Shown here piece by piece: positions 17,796 to 27,437 of a DNA stretch of 64,000 nucleotides. The notes beneath the pieces were generated by a model. It did not search any database, was not told the DNA's origin, and worked only from the letters and a program-made list of their open reading frames with translations. Source of the DNA: Noviherbaspirillum pedocola (GTDB taxonomy: Bacteria; Pseudomonadota; Gammaproteobacteria; Burkholderiales; Burkholderiaceae_D); assembly GCF_016632335.1 (NCBI RefSeq), contig NZ_JAEPBG010000017.1, positions 62,001 through 126,000 on the forward strand, written 5' to 3'. Both the position numbers and the translations under genes were made by a program. Positions within the stretch are counted from its first letter, which is position 1. Each line of letters starts with the position of its first letter.

Positions 17796-20108
17796 ATGCA
17801 AACGCCCATGGATCCCAAGGAAGAAATCCGTCAAAAGCTGCGCCAGGCGGCGCTTGAATATCATGAATTTCCGACCCCGGGCAAAATCAGCATCACCCCG
17901 ACCAAGCAACTGACCAACCAGCGCGACCTGTCGCTGGCCTACTCCCCCGGCGTGGCCTCGGCCTGCGAGGAAATCGTCGCCGATCCCGCCAACGCTTTCC
18001 GCTACACCGCCCGCGGCAACCTCGTGGCCGTCATCTCCAACGGCACCGCCGTGCTCGGCCTGGGCAACATCGGCCCGCTCGCTTCCAAGCCGGTCATGGA
18101 AGGCAAGGGCGTGCTGTTCAAGAAGTTCGCCGGCATCGACGTCTTCGACATCGAAGTCAACGAAACCGACCCCGACAAGCTGTGCGACATCATCGCCGCG
18201 CTCGAACCGACCTTCGGCGGCGTGAACCTCGAAGACATCAAGGCGCCGGAATGCTTCACCATCGAACGCAAGCTGCGCGAGCGCATGAAGATCCCGGTCT
18301 TCCATGACGATCAGCATGGCACCGCCATCATCGTCGCCGCCGCGCTGCTCAACGGCCTGAAGGTCGTCGGCAAGGATCTGCGTGAATGCAAGATGGTCGT
18401 CTCCGGCGCCGGCGCGGCCGCGCTGGCCTGCCTGGAGCTGATGCTGGATTTGGGCTTCCCGAAAGAAAACATCTGGGTTACCGACCTGGCTGGTGTGGTC
18501 TACACGGGCCGCAAGGAATTGATGGACCCGGACAAGGAACGCTTCGCGCAGGACACGCCGGCACGCACGCTGGCTGAAGTCATCGGCGGCGCCGACATCT
18601 TCCTCGGCCTGTCCGCCGGCGGCGTATTGAAGCAGGACATGCTCAGGCAAATGGCGCCGCGCCCGCTGATCCTGGCGCTGGCCAACCCGACGCCCGAGAT
18701 CCTGCCGGAAGAGGCGCGCGCCGTGCGCGACGACGTCGTGATCGCCACCGGCCGTTCGGACTATCCGAACCAGGTCAACAATGTGCTGTGCTTTCCGTAC
18801 ATCTTCCGCGGCGCGCTGGATTGCGGTGCGACCACGATCACGCGCGAAATGGAAATCGCTGCGGTGCATGCGATCGCGGGTCTGGCGCAGGAAGAGCAAT
18901 CCGACATCGTGGCCACGACTTATGGCGTGACCAACCTGTCCTTCGGCCCGGAATATCTGATTCCGAAGCCCTTTGATCCGCGCCTGATGGAGCGCATCGC
19001 GGTAGCGGTAGCCAAGGCTGCCGAAGCCGGCGGCGTGGCGTCGCGGCCGATCACGGACTGGCAGGCGTATGTCGATCGGCTGCAGCAATTCGTGTACCGC
19101 AGCGGCACCTTCATGAAGCCGGTGTTCGCGGTAGCGAAGAAGGCGCCGATGGAGAAGAAGCGCATCGTGTATGCCGAGGGCGAGGAAGAGCGTGTCCTGC
19201 GCGCGGTGCAGGTGGTAGTGGACGAAGGTTTGGCGCGGCCGATCCTGGTGGGCCGTCCGGCGATTTTGGCGCAGCGCATCGAGCGTTTCGGCCTGCGCCT
19301 GAAGCCGGGTACGGACTTCGAAGTCATCAATCCGGAATACGACGCACGCTATCGCGACTACTGGCAGACCTACTTCGGCATGACGGCGAGGAAAGGCATC
19401 AGCGAGCAGTACGCGAAGCTGGAGATGCGTCGCCGGCATACGCTGATTGGCTCGATGATGGTGCACAAGGGCGATGCCGACGGCATGATCTGCGGCACCT
19501 ATGGCACGACCGACATGCACCTGAAATACATCGATCAGGTGCTGGGTCGCCGTGAAGGCGTGAATGTCTACGCCGCGATGAACGGCCTGATCCTGCAGGA
19601 TCGCCATGTCATTCTGGTCGACACGCATGTGAACGAGAATCCGAGCGCGGCGCAGCTGGCCGAGATCACGATGCTGGCAGCTGAAGAAATGCGTCGCTTT
19701 GGCTTGATGCCGCGCGTGGCCCTGCTGTCGCATTCGAACTTCGGCACGTCCAACAGTGAGTCGGCGAAAAAGATGCGCGACACACTGGCGCTGCTGCGCG
19801 ACATGGCGCCAGACATGGAAGTCGATGGCGAGATGCATGGCGACATGGCGCTCAATGCCGCGGCGCTAAAAGCCAGCATGCCGGACACCACGCTGACCGG
19901 CGACGCCAATCTGCTGGTGCTGCCCAATATCGAGTCGGCCAATATCTCGTACAACCTGCTTAAGACCGCGGCCGGCAGCGGTATCGCCATCGGCCCGGTA
20001 CTTCTGGGTTGCGCGAAGCCGGTGCATATTCTCACTCCGTCGGCTACCGTGCGTCGCATCGTCAACATGACGGCGTTGTGCGTGGTGGATGCGGTGTATC
20101 AGCGTTAA
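17796..20108 (+). CDS. maeB: NADP-dependent malic enzyme with phosphotransacetylase-like domain
   Basis: A 770-residue two-domain protein. Residues about 1-430 are malic enzyme ([33 protein letters not shown]); residues about 440-770 are a phosphotransacetylase-like domain ([32 protein letters not shown]), which in this family is thought to be regulatory. It decarboxylates malate to pyruvate with NADP. AGGAAGG precedes ATG 17796 closely. It is divergent from the rubrerythrin gene across about 250 A+T-rich bases that must hold both promoters. Confidence 0.95.
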   Translation: MQTPMDPKEEIRQKLRQAALEYHEFPTPGKISITPTKQLTNQRDLSLAYSPGVASACEEIVADPANAFRYTARGNLVAVISNGTAVLGLGNIGPLASKPVMEGKGVLFKKFAGIDVFDIEVNETDPDKLCDIIAALEPTFGGVNLEDIKAPECFTIERKLRERMKIPVFHDDQHGTAIIVAAALLNGLKVVGKDLRECKMVVSGAGAAALACLELMLDLGFPKENIWVTDLAGVVYTGRKELMDPDKERFAQDTPARTLAEVIGGADIFLGLSAGGVLKQDMLRQMAPRPLILALANPTPEILPEEARAVRDDVVIATGRSDYPNQVNNVLCFPYIFRGALDCGATTITREMEIAAVHAIAGLAQEEQSDIVATTYGVTNLSFGPEYLIPKPFDPRLMERIAVAVAKAAEAGGVASRPITDWQAYVDRLQQFVYRSGTFMKPVFAVAKKAPMEKKRIVYAEGEEERVLRAVQVVVDEGLARPILVGRPAILAQRIERFGLRLKPGTDFEVINPEYDARYRDYWQTYFGMTARKGISEQYAKLEMRRRHTLIGSMMVHKGDADGMICGTYGTTDMHLKYIDQVLGRREGVNVYAAMNGLILQDRHVILVDTHVNENPSAAQLAEITMLAAEEMRRFGLMPRVALLSHSNFGTSNSESAKKMRDTLALLRDMAPDMEVDGEMHGDMALNAAALKASMPDTTLTGDANLLVLPNIESANISYNLLKTAAGSGIAIGPVLLGCAKPVHILTPSATVRRIVNMTALCVVDAVYQR

Positions 20109-20132
20109 GCCATTCGACTGGAAAGCTGTGAA

Positions 20133-20170
20133 TCGGCCGCGCTTCGGAAGGGGCGCGGCCGAATTCGTTT
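20133..20170 (+). terminator. Hairpin after maeB
   Basis: TCGGCCGCGC (20133-20142) pairs with 20153-20162 around a 10-base loop, followed by ATTCGTTT. It lies 24 bases past the maeB stop; a fair Rho-independent terminator. Confidence 0.6.
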
Positions 20171-20290
20171 ACTGCAGCCTGATCGCGATGGCGCAATCTG
20201 CGGGTGGAGCAATACCGGTATTGGAAACTGCGCTGGGCCACGATGCGGCGCGCCATCAGGAAACCATCGATGCGCGTTGCACTGGCCCGC

Positions 20291-20327
20291 AAAAAGAAAA
20301 CCCGCGCTTAGGATTGGAAGCGCGGGT
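20291..20327 (-). terminator. Rho-independent terminator for tRNA-Leu
   Basis: On the minus strand, ACCCGCGCTT (20327-20318) pairs with 20309-20300 around an 8-base loop, followed by TTTCTTTTT (20299-20291). It lies about 35 bases past the tRNA 3' end. Confidence 0.8.
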
Positions 20328-20362
20328 ACTTTGAACGCCTGGACAGGCATGAATTGCTGGGG

Positions 20363-20449
20363 TGGTGCCGAGAACCGGAATCGAACCGGTACGCCATTTC
20401 TGGCGCGGGATTTTGAGTCCCGTGCGTCTACCTGTTCCGCCATCTCGGC
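20363..20449 (-). tRNA. tRNA-Leu (CAA)
   Basis: An 87-base tRNA with a long variable arm, read on the minus strand. The 7-bp acceptor stem GCCGAGA/TCTCGGC is perfect, the discriminator is A and the 3' CCA is encoded (20365-20363). The anticodon stem CGGGA/TCCCG closes the loop CTCAAAA, giving anticodon CAA (plus-strand bases 20413-20415). The T arm includes GGTTCGATTCC. It is a stand-alone gene followed by a terminator. Confidence 0.96.
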
Positions 20450-20623
20450 AACGCAGGCGCGATTATCCCCGATTTGGCGCTGGCCGGCAACTTGTGAACG
20501 GCTGCGATGGCAACGTCCGGACGGCGCTCGCTGCCGTTGCGGCCGCACCGGTCTGCATCACGGTATATGTCTTCGCCGCCGGATCAGACCTTGATGGCGC
20601 GGCTCGAGCTCCATGTCCCGCGC

Positions 20624-22141
20624 TCAGCGGTCGCAATAACAGTTTTCCGACGTCTTCGGCACCAGCTGACTGCTGTCGAATGCTGCTTCGGTCGATATCT
20701 CCAGCCGCAGCTCGCCGATGCCTATCACGGGGCCGCCTCGCGGCGCACTGGAGCCATTCACCCGCACCAGTGAAACCGTCACTTCGGACAACTGCGCATC
20801 CGTCATGTTGGCCAGCACCTCGGTAGCCGGATATTCAACGGCGTTGGTGCCGTGATGCGCCGCTGTCGTGGCTTCAAAGGCGCCAAGCGTGCCGAGAAAA
20901 TAGCGCTGCTTCACCGACGTCGCATCACCGCTCGCCGGCAGGTTCAGGTACAGGTTATAGAAGTAGCCGCCGTTCGCGCCGAGCGGCCGCAGCGCCAGGC
21001 CATCCGCCACCACGATCACCGATCTCGTCCCGCCGGCTGCGGCCGTGGCAGCCGCGCCTGCCGTCGCCGCGCTGACTCCTGCCGACGCCGCGCTGCTGAT
21101 CTGCCGCAGGGCGGTGCTCGCGATCGGCAATTGCACGCTGAGCGAGTTGTCGCCGAGACTTACGTTCCTTACACCGCCGAGCGAGCGGCGCGTACTGGAG
21201 ATCGTACGGGCCGCGGAGGGCGCGAAGGTCGCGGTGGCAGGACGGTTCAACATCGTGCTCATCTGCGCCTGTACCAGCTTGATTGATGACGCGCCCGACA
21301 CCGGCGGAAGCGAACTCGGCTTGTTGTCGTTGGCATAGTCATAGTTCAGCCAGCCCGGATAGTAGGCCAGATAGCGCGGCATCGTCAGGTCGGAGGCATA
21401 GGTGAAGGTGCCTGCCCAATACGGTGAGCTGTTGGTCGACGAATACGGATTGGCCGTGGGCGGAATGCCTTTCCCATCCGGCAGCGCCCAGGCGTGCCAC
21501 AACCTGTCGATATTGCAGTGATGCAGGTAGAAGATCGGATCAGTCGGCGAGGTCATCACATTGGCCATGAAATTGCCGATCAGGTTGTGCACCGGGTTAT
21601 GCGGCGCCGACTCGAGCTTGGGCTCGAAGGCATTGGTTGTGCCGCGCTGGAAATTCCAGACCGTAGACGCAAACGGTGACAGATCCAGCGCGTTATAGAC
21701 ATTGGTGCCGCTGCGCGCGACATACAGGGGATTACCGCTTGCCGGGTCGGTGAATTCGCTAGGGATATTCGGATTCGTGTAGTAATCCCAGTAAGGCAAG
21801 GCCAGATTCGGATCGCCGGAAACGATCTGCAACTGGCGCTCGAAGTAATACATATAGCCGCGATGCCATGCAAGAAAATAAGCGGTGTCATGCGGGCAAT
21901 AGTTTCTGTGCACATTGATCCAGTATTGCCAGGAATTACGTGAAGTCGATGTCGTATTTGCCTTCATTGTGCGTACGGCATTCAAATACGACGAGTACTG
22001 GCTGGAAACTTTGAATTGCTGCCATTCAAGGCGGATCCGCGTTGTCGTCTGACCGTAGGTGAAGCGTGGCAGGCTGCCAAGAGCCAATGCTGATGCGCTA
22101 CCCAGAACAAAATTGCGCCTATTGATTCTTGCGTTCAACAT
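20624..22141 (-). CDS. Tat-exported tyrosinase family copper oxidase (first copy)
   Basis: A 505-residue type-3 copper protein. The start at 22141 follows AGGAG and gives a Tat-like signal (RRNFVLGSASALALG, residues 8-22), so export of the folded, metal-loaded protein is likely. CuA ligands are His78, His84 and His93; CuB has His181, His185 and His207/208 in DPIFYLHHCNIDRLWHAW. Tyrosinases oxidise monophenols and diphenols to quinones. The C-terminal 250 residues form a plant-polyphenol-oxidase-like extension. Closely related to the second copy at 24912-26363; the two flank the exosortase E genes. No caddie protein or copper chaperone is seen. Confidence 0.9.
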   Translation of the reverse strand: MLNARINRRNFVLGSASALALGSLPRFTYGQTTTRIRLEWQQFKVSSQYSSYLNAVRTMKANTTSTSRNSWQYWINVHRNYCPHDTAYFLAWHRGYMYYFERQLQIVSGDPNLALPYWDYYTNPNIPSEFTDPASGNPLYVARSGTNVYNALDLSPFASTVWNFQRGTTNAFEPKLESAPHNPVHNLIGNFMANVMTSPTDPIFYLHHCNIDRLWHAWALPDGKGIPPTANPYSSTNSSPYWAGTFTYASDLTMPRYLAYYPGWLNYDYANDNKPSSLPPVSGASSIKLVQAQMSTMLNRPATATFAPSAARTISSTRRSLGGVRNVSLGDNSLSVQLPIASTALRQISSAASAGVSAATAGAAATAAAGGTRSVIVVADGLALRPLGANGGYFYNLYLNLPASGDATSVKQRYFLGTLGAFEATTAAHHGTNAVEYPATEVLANMTDAQLSEVTVSLVRVNGSSAPRGGPVIGIGELRLEISTEAAFDSSQLVPKTSENCYCDR

Positions 22142-22513
22142 GAAATGCTCCTTGCGTCTGAAAATGGGCCTGAGCGTCCCCTGGCTAATGGATTTGAAAC
22201 GGCTTGATAAGATGGGAATCAAATCAGCGTATGTAGCTCCTCGACAATGATCAAATATAAAAAACTGATTGATCAGTCATTGCTGAACAGGATTTTTTAT
22301 CCATGTAACAAAGACACCAGAACGCTGTTGGGAATTGATCGATTGCAGCGGTCATTCGAAAAAATCGGCGCTCTGAATCTTCGAATTTCGTAGCCAAGCA
22401 GGACGGAAGCTGCGAGCTTTTCGGTCGATTTGAAGCGGATCAAATATTTCGAATGCGTCTGTATTCCCATTCGATTCAGATCCTAGGAGAATCCCCGGAA
22501 GCGGAGGGTGAAG
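22142..22513. other. Divergent regulatory region between tyrosinase and exosortase E
   Basis: A 372-base stretch without a gene, clearly richer in A+T than the flanks. It must hold the promoters of both divergent genes. A 14-base inverted repeat lies at 22264-22277; no promoter hexamers can be assigned with confidence. Confidence 0.55.
22264..22277. promoter_or_regulatory. Inverted repeat ACTGAT-TG-ATCAGT
   Basis: Perfect 6-bp arms with a 2-base centre, in the divergent region between tyrosinase and exosortase E. The size suits a dimeric repressor operator; no local regulator gene is obvious. Confidence 0.35.
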
Positions 22514-24190
22514 ATGAATGTGCCGAAACATGGTCGATGGGGAAACAGGGAATGGAGCATACAATCGAGGCCGCGGGTTCTTTCGGGAATCATTTCCGTT
22601 GAAACACGCGTGGCACTGCTGATTTTTCTGCTACTGAGTGAAGCGGTAATTGTCAAATTCACCCTGCATCCGCAAGCGGAAGGATATGACGGCAGATATG
22701 CAATACTCGGTCGCGCTGTTTTTCCAATATCGCTTTATTTCATCATTGCCATCTCATTGATAAACTTTGCGCGGATGAAAACTTTATGGCGCGCACTGAT
22801 CGATGCCAATCGAAGTCATCACTGGCACATTGCCACGATCCTGCAATTGTCCTGTTTCGGGATATTCCTTCTTTCGGCAGCTCATCTGATACCGAGCAGT
22901 TTCAGCACAGCGCCGATAGCTGATTCCAATAGCGCATTGCGCTGGGATATTCTGCTGGCGATCGGCGCAGTTTCAACGGCCGGTCTCTCATTCAAGATAA
23001 TTGCCCCACATTCCTTCTGGCGCGGATTCTTCGGTAACCAAAAAATGGCGATGCTGATTGCTCTGGCATTTTCCTGCCTGAGCTTCGGATTCGGCGTATT
23101 CATGCAGCAGTCGTGGGATGTACTGGGCCAGCCGACCATGCAGGTTTCCACGCTTCTGCTCAGGCTGCTGTATAGGGACGATGTTATCGTCGACCTCAAT
23201 GCTCAGCTGCTGGGAACGTCGCGATTCACAGCGGCAATCGGATATCGCTGCTCCGGTTATGAAGGCATTGGAATGATCGTTGCCTTTATCACCTGGTATT
23301 TGTGGAATTTCGGCAAATATTTCCGATTTCCGGCAATTTTTTTACTGTATCCGCTTGGCATAACGCTCATGTGGTTATTCAACACGGTGCGTATTGCCGC
23401 GCTGATCGCCATCGGCAGCTCGGTTTCGCCACAGCTTGCAAAGACCGGCTTTCATTCCAATGCCGGGCTCATCAGTTTCGTTATCGTTTCCTTCGGCATC
23501 ATCTGGCTTACCAGGCGCAGCCGAGTTTTCGAACGTGGTGACAGGGGTCTGGAAATTCGCACCGATTCCGAAAATGTCATGCTCATTCCATTCCTGGTAA
23601 TGCTGGCAACTACCTTGTTCAGTTCGGCATTTTCCACGGAATTTCAATGGCTGTACCCGCTGCGCACAATTGCAACCGGATTGACGATACTCTGCCTATG
23701 GAAACGATTCGCGCTGGCACCGCTTTTGCCGAAAATGTTCCCGGTGTTTTGCGGCACTGCCGCATTTCTTGTGTGGATAGTCCTGATTCCGCCATCGGTC
23801 GTAAACGATCGCTCGTTCGCTCAAGCGCTTTTCGCCGCGCCGGAAAAAATTGTCATCGCATGGGTGGCATTTCGCTTTCTGGGTTCAGTCATCATCGTGC
23901 CGATTGCGGAGGAGTTGGCATTTCGTGGATATCTGTTCCGTATTTTTGGCATCGAGGCCCGGAAAAATGCGGATCACGTTGCAACGCGCTGGCTGGCAAT
24001 TATCGCAATTGCGTTGGCATTCGGCATGCTGCATGGAAACTGGATTGCTGCGAGCATTGCCGGAATGTTGTACGGAATTGTGCGGCTGCGATCGGGACGA
24101 ATCTGGGATGCGGTCGTTGCTCATATGACTACGAATTTTCTGCTTGCGCTACATGTCCTGCACTCGGGGCATTGGTCCTATTGGCAGTGA
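22514..24190 (+). CDS. xrtE: Exosortase E fused to CPBP intramembrane protease
   Basis: A 558-residue polytopic membrane protein with two enzymes in one chain. Residues about 25-330 are an exosortase with its catalytic triad: Cys246 in GYRCSGYEG, Arg293 in FNTVRIA and His314 in TGFHSNAG. Residues about 350-555 are a CPBP (CAAX-type) protease with EELAFRGYLF (Glu466, Glu467, Arg471), His507 and His537. This fusion matches the family named exosortase E/protease of the VPEID-CTERM system. ATG 22514 fits GGAGGG at 22503-22508; a GTG at 22508 is less likely. Exosortases cut C-terminal sorting tails at the inner membrane; the likely substrate is encoded 120 bases downstream. The gene is more A+T-rich than its surroundings, suggesting transfer. 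Confidence 0.9.
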   Translation: MNVPKHGRWGNREWSIQSRPRVLSGIISVETRVALLIFLLLSEAVIVKFTLHPQAEGYDGRYAILGRAVFPISLYFIIAISLINFARMKTLWRALIDANRSHHWHIATILQLSCFGIFLLSAAHLIPSSFSTAPIADSNSALRWDILLAIGAVSTAGLSFKIIAPHSFWRGFFGNQKMAMLIALAFSCLSFGFGVFMQQSWDVLGQPTMQVSTLLLRLLYRDDVIVDLNAQLLGTSRFTAAIGYRCSGYEGIGMIVAFITWYLWNFGKYFRFPAIFLLYPLGITLMWLFNTVRIAALIAIGSSVSPQLAKTGFHSNAGLISFVIVSFGIIWLTRRSRVFERGDRGLEIRTDSENVMLIPFLVMLATTLFSSAFSTEFQWLYPLRTIATGLTILCLWKRFALAPLLPKMFPVFCGTAAFLVWIVLIPPSVVNDRSFAQALFAAPEKIVIAWVAFRFLGSVIIVPIAEELAFRGYLFRIFGIEARKNADHVATRWLAIIAIALAFGMLHGNWIAASIAGMLYGIVRLRSGRIWDAVVAHMTTNFLLALHVLHSGHWSYWQ

Positions 24191-24252
24191 GACTTTTCGG
24201 GTGTAGCGCGCCTGTGAAATGTCTGGGGTAGGTTGAACCATATCAAAAGTGG

Positions 24253-24262
24253 CCGTTAACGG
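24253..24262. promoter_or_regulatory. Palindrome CCGTTAACGG upstream of the VPEID-CTERM gene
   Basis: A perfect 10-base palindrome followed after five bases by TATATT (24268-24273), 49 bases before the start codon at 24311. It could be an operator over a -10 element, suggesting that the small gene has its own control; no -35 element is clear. Confidence 0.35.
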
Positions 24263-24310
24263 TCCTCTATATTCGGTTCAGGGAGGTTCTTTTAATTTGG
24301 AGGAATGATC

Positions 24311-24502
24311 ATGCTTAGGAAAGCGATTTTCATTGCAGCGCTCTTGGCGCCGGTAGCGGTTTTCGCCGCGCCAAATGAACATGCTCTGGCAAATGCCAAT
24401 GAGCATGCAAGCTTCAATGCTCCCGAAATAGATGGCAGCAATCTTCTGCTCGGAATTGCATTGGTAGGAGGCGTATTGGGTTTTCTCAGGAAATCCCGTT
24501 AA
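24311..24502 (+). CDS. VPEID-CTERM sorting-signal protein (exosortase E substrate)
   Basis: A 63-residue pre-protein. GGAGG at 24299-24303 is too close to ATG 24305 and ideally placed (7 bases) for ATG 24311, which is chosen. Residues 1-20 are a signal peptide ending AVFAA. Residues 21-37 are a short hydrophilic stretch with NEHA twice (22-25 and 30-33). Residues 38-41 are PEID, then a hydrophobic span (44-59) and the basic end RKSR. This is the tripartite tail recognised by exosortases, in the VPEID version with Ala in place of the first Val. After both cuts only about 17-20 residues would remain. Next to xrtE, so very probably its substrate. Confidence 0.88.
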   Translation: MLRKAIFIAALLAPVAVFAAPNEHALANANEHASFNAPEIDGSNLLLGIALVGGVLGFLRKSR

Positions 24503-24911
24503 ACAAGGAATTCCTTCGGTCTTTTCGAACGGAGAATTCCGCGAAGTATTGCAACGCCCGGTTAGCGCTCGGCAAGCCTTGGCGCATGAAAAACCTGTGC
24601 GCGTTCGTTTCCGCGCGTGCCGCCTGACTGGATGACGTGGCAGCCCGATGCAATGCATGGGGAGCGGTCTGGCACGGTTCAACTTGTGGCACGCGCTTTC
24701 GACGGCGATACGTCTCGTGTGGCTTGTGCATGCGACGACAATGCATGGCCATCACACCGCGCGCATGGCCGCGACATAACGCAACTGACATAGCGCAACG
24801 ATCTCCGCGCCGATTGCCGACATCAACTCAGGCTAGCCACGGCGCGGCCAAGCGCAAGTCAGCCCCGGACAACCGGAAAACCAGGCTGCCCGTGTTCCGG
24901 CGGATCATCTC
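24503..24911. other. Gene-free stretch between VPEID-CTERM gene and second tyrosinase
   Basis: 409 bases between convergent 3' ends. An inverted repeat lies just after the VPEID-CTERM stop: GGAATTC (24507-24513) with GAATTCC (24534-24540) and an inner TTCG/CGAA pairing, without a T-run; it may end the transcript. No convincing gene, promoter or repeat is seen in the rest. Confidence 0.5.
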
Positions 24912-26363
24912 TTACGTGCCACTCGCCGATGGCGCGTCCGTGGACACTTCAATGCGAAGCTCGCCTATGGAGAGCACTTGTCCGCGCGGGCCATTGCCGC
25001 CATCCACACGTACGAATGAGACCGTGAGCTCCTGCAGATCGGACGCGAGCAGTCCAGCCAGCGTATCCGTGGCGGCATACTCGATGCTCCCGCTTCCATG
25101 CTGTTGCGCGGCGCTGAGCTCAAAGGGGCCCACGGTGCCGACAAAGTATTTCTGACTGTCGCCAGCGTCGCCGCTGGGCGGCAGATTCACATAGACGTTA
25201 TAGAAGAAGCCGCCATTCGCGCCGGCGCCCGTGAGACGCGGATTGTCCAATATGAGCTTGGCCGAGCGCAGGTCGCCTGCTGATGCAGAGGCGCCGGCGG
25301 CCACCGCTGAACGCAAGGTATTCAAATTGGAAGGCGTCAGCGGAATGCGTGCGCTGACGGAATTTTCAGTGAGGGCGATGCCGGCCACGCCGCCGAGCGA
25401 GCGGTTGGTCGCGGAAATCGCCCGTGCCGCGACGGCTGGGAAATTGCCGATCGCCGGGCGTGTCAGAAGCGCTTGCATTTGTGCCTGCACGAGTTTGAAG
25501 GAGCCGTCGGTCGTGGTGCTGGCCGAAGGAGGCAGCGAGCTGGGCTGCGTGTTGTCGGCATTGCTGTAGTTCAGCCAGGTCGGTGTATAGGTCAGGTAGC
25601 GCGACAGGTTCAGATTCGATGCATAGGTGAACGAGCCGGACCAGTAGGAACTGCTGGTGGAGGAGTTGTACGGGTTGCTGGTATAGGGCACGTTCTTGCC
25701 CCCGGACAGCGCCCACGCATTCCACAGCCTGTCGATGTTGGCATGATGCAGATAGAAGATCGGATCCAGCGGCGCGGTGCTGACATTGGCCATGTAGCCG
25801 CCGATGAGGTTGTGCACCGGGTTGTGCGGCGCCGATTCTATCGATGGCTCGAAGGCGTTACTGGTGCCGCGCTGGAAATTCACGACAGAGGAAGCGAAGG
25901 GCGCAAGTGTCAGCGCATTGTAGACATTCGTGCCGGCGCGTTGCACGTAAAGCGGATTGTTCGTCGCCGTATCGGTGAATTCGGACGGAATGCGCGGGTA
26001 CTTGTAATAGTCCCAGTAAGGCAGGGTCAGGTTCGGGTCCTGGGAAATCGTGCGCAGCTGCCGCTCGAAGTGGTACAGGTAGCCGCGGTGCCAGGCAAGA
26101 AAGTACGAAGCATCGTGCGGACAATACTTCTTGTGCACATTGCTCCAGTATTGCCACGAGCCGTTGCTGTTTTGATTGGTGTTGTTGCGCATGGCACGGA
26201 TCGCGTTGATATAGGAGGCATATTGCGGCGTCGTCTTGAACTGCTGCCATTCGAGACGCGTGTATTTGGTCTGGGCGTGGACCAATGGTGGAAACGATGC
26301 GATGGCGATTGCCGAAGCGGAGCACTTGATGAAGTCGCGCCGCGTGACGATGAATGAGGCCAT
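24912..26363 (-). CDS. Tat-exported tyrosinase family copper oxidase (second copy)
   Basis: A 483-residue type-3 copper protein. ATG 26363 is chosen for the GGAG six bases upstream and because it gives a classical Tat signal (TRRDFIKCSASAIAIASF). Copper ligands: His77, His83 and His92 (CuA); His180, His184 and His206/207 (CuB, in DPIFYLHHANIDRLWNAW). Domain order, the ASPF-like central part and the C-terminal extension match the first copy closely, so the two arose by duplication or were acquired together. Gene 20624-22141 has the same orientation with the exosortase E pair between them. Neither has a VPEID-type tail. Confidence 0.9.
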   Translation of the reverse strand: MASFIVTRRDFIKCSASAIAIASFPPLVHAQTKYTRLEWQQFKTTPQYASYINAIRAMRNNTNQNSNGSWQYWSNVHKKYCPHDASYFLAWHRGYLYHFERQLRTISQDPNLTLPYWDYYKYPRIPSEFTDTATNNPLYVQRAGTNVYNALTLAPFASSVVNFQRGTSNAFEPSIESAPHNPVHNLIGGYMANVSTAPLDPIFYLHHANIDRLWNAWALSGGKNVPYTSNPYNSSTSSSYWSGSFTYASNLNLSRYLTYTPTWLNYSNADNTQPSSLPPSASTTTDGSFKLVQAQMQALLTRPAIGNFPAVAARAISATNRSLGGVAGIALTENSVSARIPLTPSNLNTLRSAVAAGASASAGDLRSAKLILDNPRLTGAGANGGFFYNVYVNLPPSGDAGDSQKYFVGTVGPFELSAAQQHGSGSIEYAATDTLAGLLASDLQELTVSFVRVDGGNGPRGQVLSIGELRIEVSTDAPSASGT

Positions 26364-26520
26364 GTGTAGCTCCATGAAGATGCCAGTTGAGGCACGGGAG
26401 ATGCCCTCGAAACGGAGCATCCTTCCCTGGATGGTTCTCCCTTGATCGAAGCTCGAAACCCGATGTTCTTCACCTGAGCTGCATCAGCATGGCCGCAGAC
26501 AATGTGATGCACGTAGCTTG

Positions 26521-27423
26521 TCAAAACGCCGGTTGATAAAGCAGTTGCAGCAAGTAGGAGCCGTATCCATTCTTCTTCATCGGCTGCGCCAGCCGTTCCA
26601 GTTGCGCCGCATCGATATATCCACTGCGATACGCAATCTCTTCGGGGCAGCACACCTTGAGGCCCTGACGCTTCTCGATCGTGGAGATGAACTGCGCTGC
26701 ATCCAGCAGCGATTCGTGCGTACCGGTGTCGAGCCAGGCCATGCCGCGTCCCATGATCTCTACACTCAGCTGATCCGCGTCCAGATAGGCCCGGTTGACA
26801 TCGGTGATCTCCAGCTCGCCGCGCGCCGACGGCCGTATGCCTGCCGCGATGTCGCAGACGACGTTGTCATAGAAGTAGAGGCCCGTCACCGCATAGTTCG
26901 ACTTCGGTTGCGCCGGCTTTTCCTCGATGCCGATCGCGCGCTGGCGCGCATCGAACTCGACCACGCCATATCGCTGCGGATCGGCGACGTGATAGGCGAA
27001 AACCGTGGCACCTTCCTGCCGGGAAGAGGCAGCGTTCAGCTGCCGTTCGAAATCGTGGCCATAGAAGAGGTTGTCGCCGAGGATGAGCGCGGCGACATCG
27101 CCACCGATGAACTCCCTGCCGATGAGAAAAGCCTGGGCCAGACCTTCCGGCGCAGCCTGCACCGCATAGGAGAGGGACAGACCCCATTGCGCGCCATCGC
27201 CCAACAGCGCATGGAAGCGCGGCGTATCGGCCGGCGTGGAAATGATGAGGATGTCGCGTATGCCCGCCAGCATCAGCGTGCCGAGCGGGTAATAGATCAT
27301 CGGCTTGTCATACACCGGCAACAGCTGCTTGGATACCGATGTGGTAACAGGGTAGAGGCGCGTGCCCGAACCTCCCGCCAGGATGATGCCTTTGCGGCGT
27401 AGGCGGTCAGGAGGCGTATGCAT
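26521..27423 (-). CDS. rfbA: Glucose-1-phosphate thymidylyltransferase
   Basis: A 300-residue nucleotidyltransferase making dTDP-glucose, the entry to dTDP-rhamnose and related sugars. The start at 27423 follows GGAG. The nucleotide motif [16 protein letters not shown] and the region [20 protein letters not shown] are diagnostic. The companions rfbB, rfbC and rfbD are absent from the window. It lies 14 bases downstream of a LysR gene on the same strand. Confidence 0.95.
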   Translation of the reverse strand: MHTPPDRLRRKGIILAGGSGTRLYPVTTSVSKQLLPVYDKPMIYYPLGTLMLAGIRDILIISTPADTPRFHALLGDGAQWGLSLSYAVQAAPEGLAQAFLIGREFIGGDVAALILGDNLFYGHDFERQLNAASSRQEGATVFAYHVADPQRYGVVEFDARQRAIGIEEKPAQPKSNYAVTGLYFYDNVVCDIAAGIRPSARGELEITDVNRAYLDADQLSVEIMGRGMAWLDTGTHESLLDAAQFISTIEKRQGLKVCCPEEIAYRSGYIDAAQLERLAQPMKKNGYGSYLLQLLYQPAF

Positions 27424-27437
27424 GACAACGGACTCCT

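Noticed and set aside
17739-19838. 699-residue open frame on the minus strand opposite maeB
   Set aside because: It is the antisense shadow of a clear malic enzyme in G+C-rich DNA; its translation is rich in Arg/His/Gln/Ala and matches no known fold.
24637-25155. Plus-strand frame downstream of the VPEID-CTERM gene
   Set aside because: Largely antisense to the second tyrosinase; no ribosome binding site and shadow-like composition.
20624-26363. Tyrosinases as direct exosortase substrates
   Set aside because: Neither tyrosinase ends in a PEID-type motif with hydrophobic span and basic tail.
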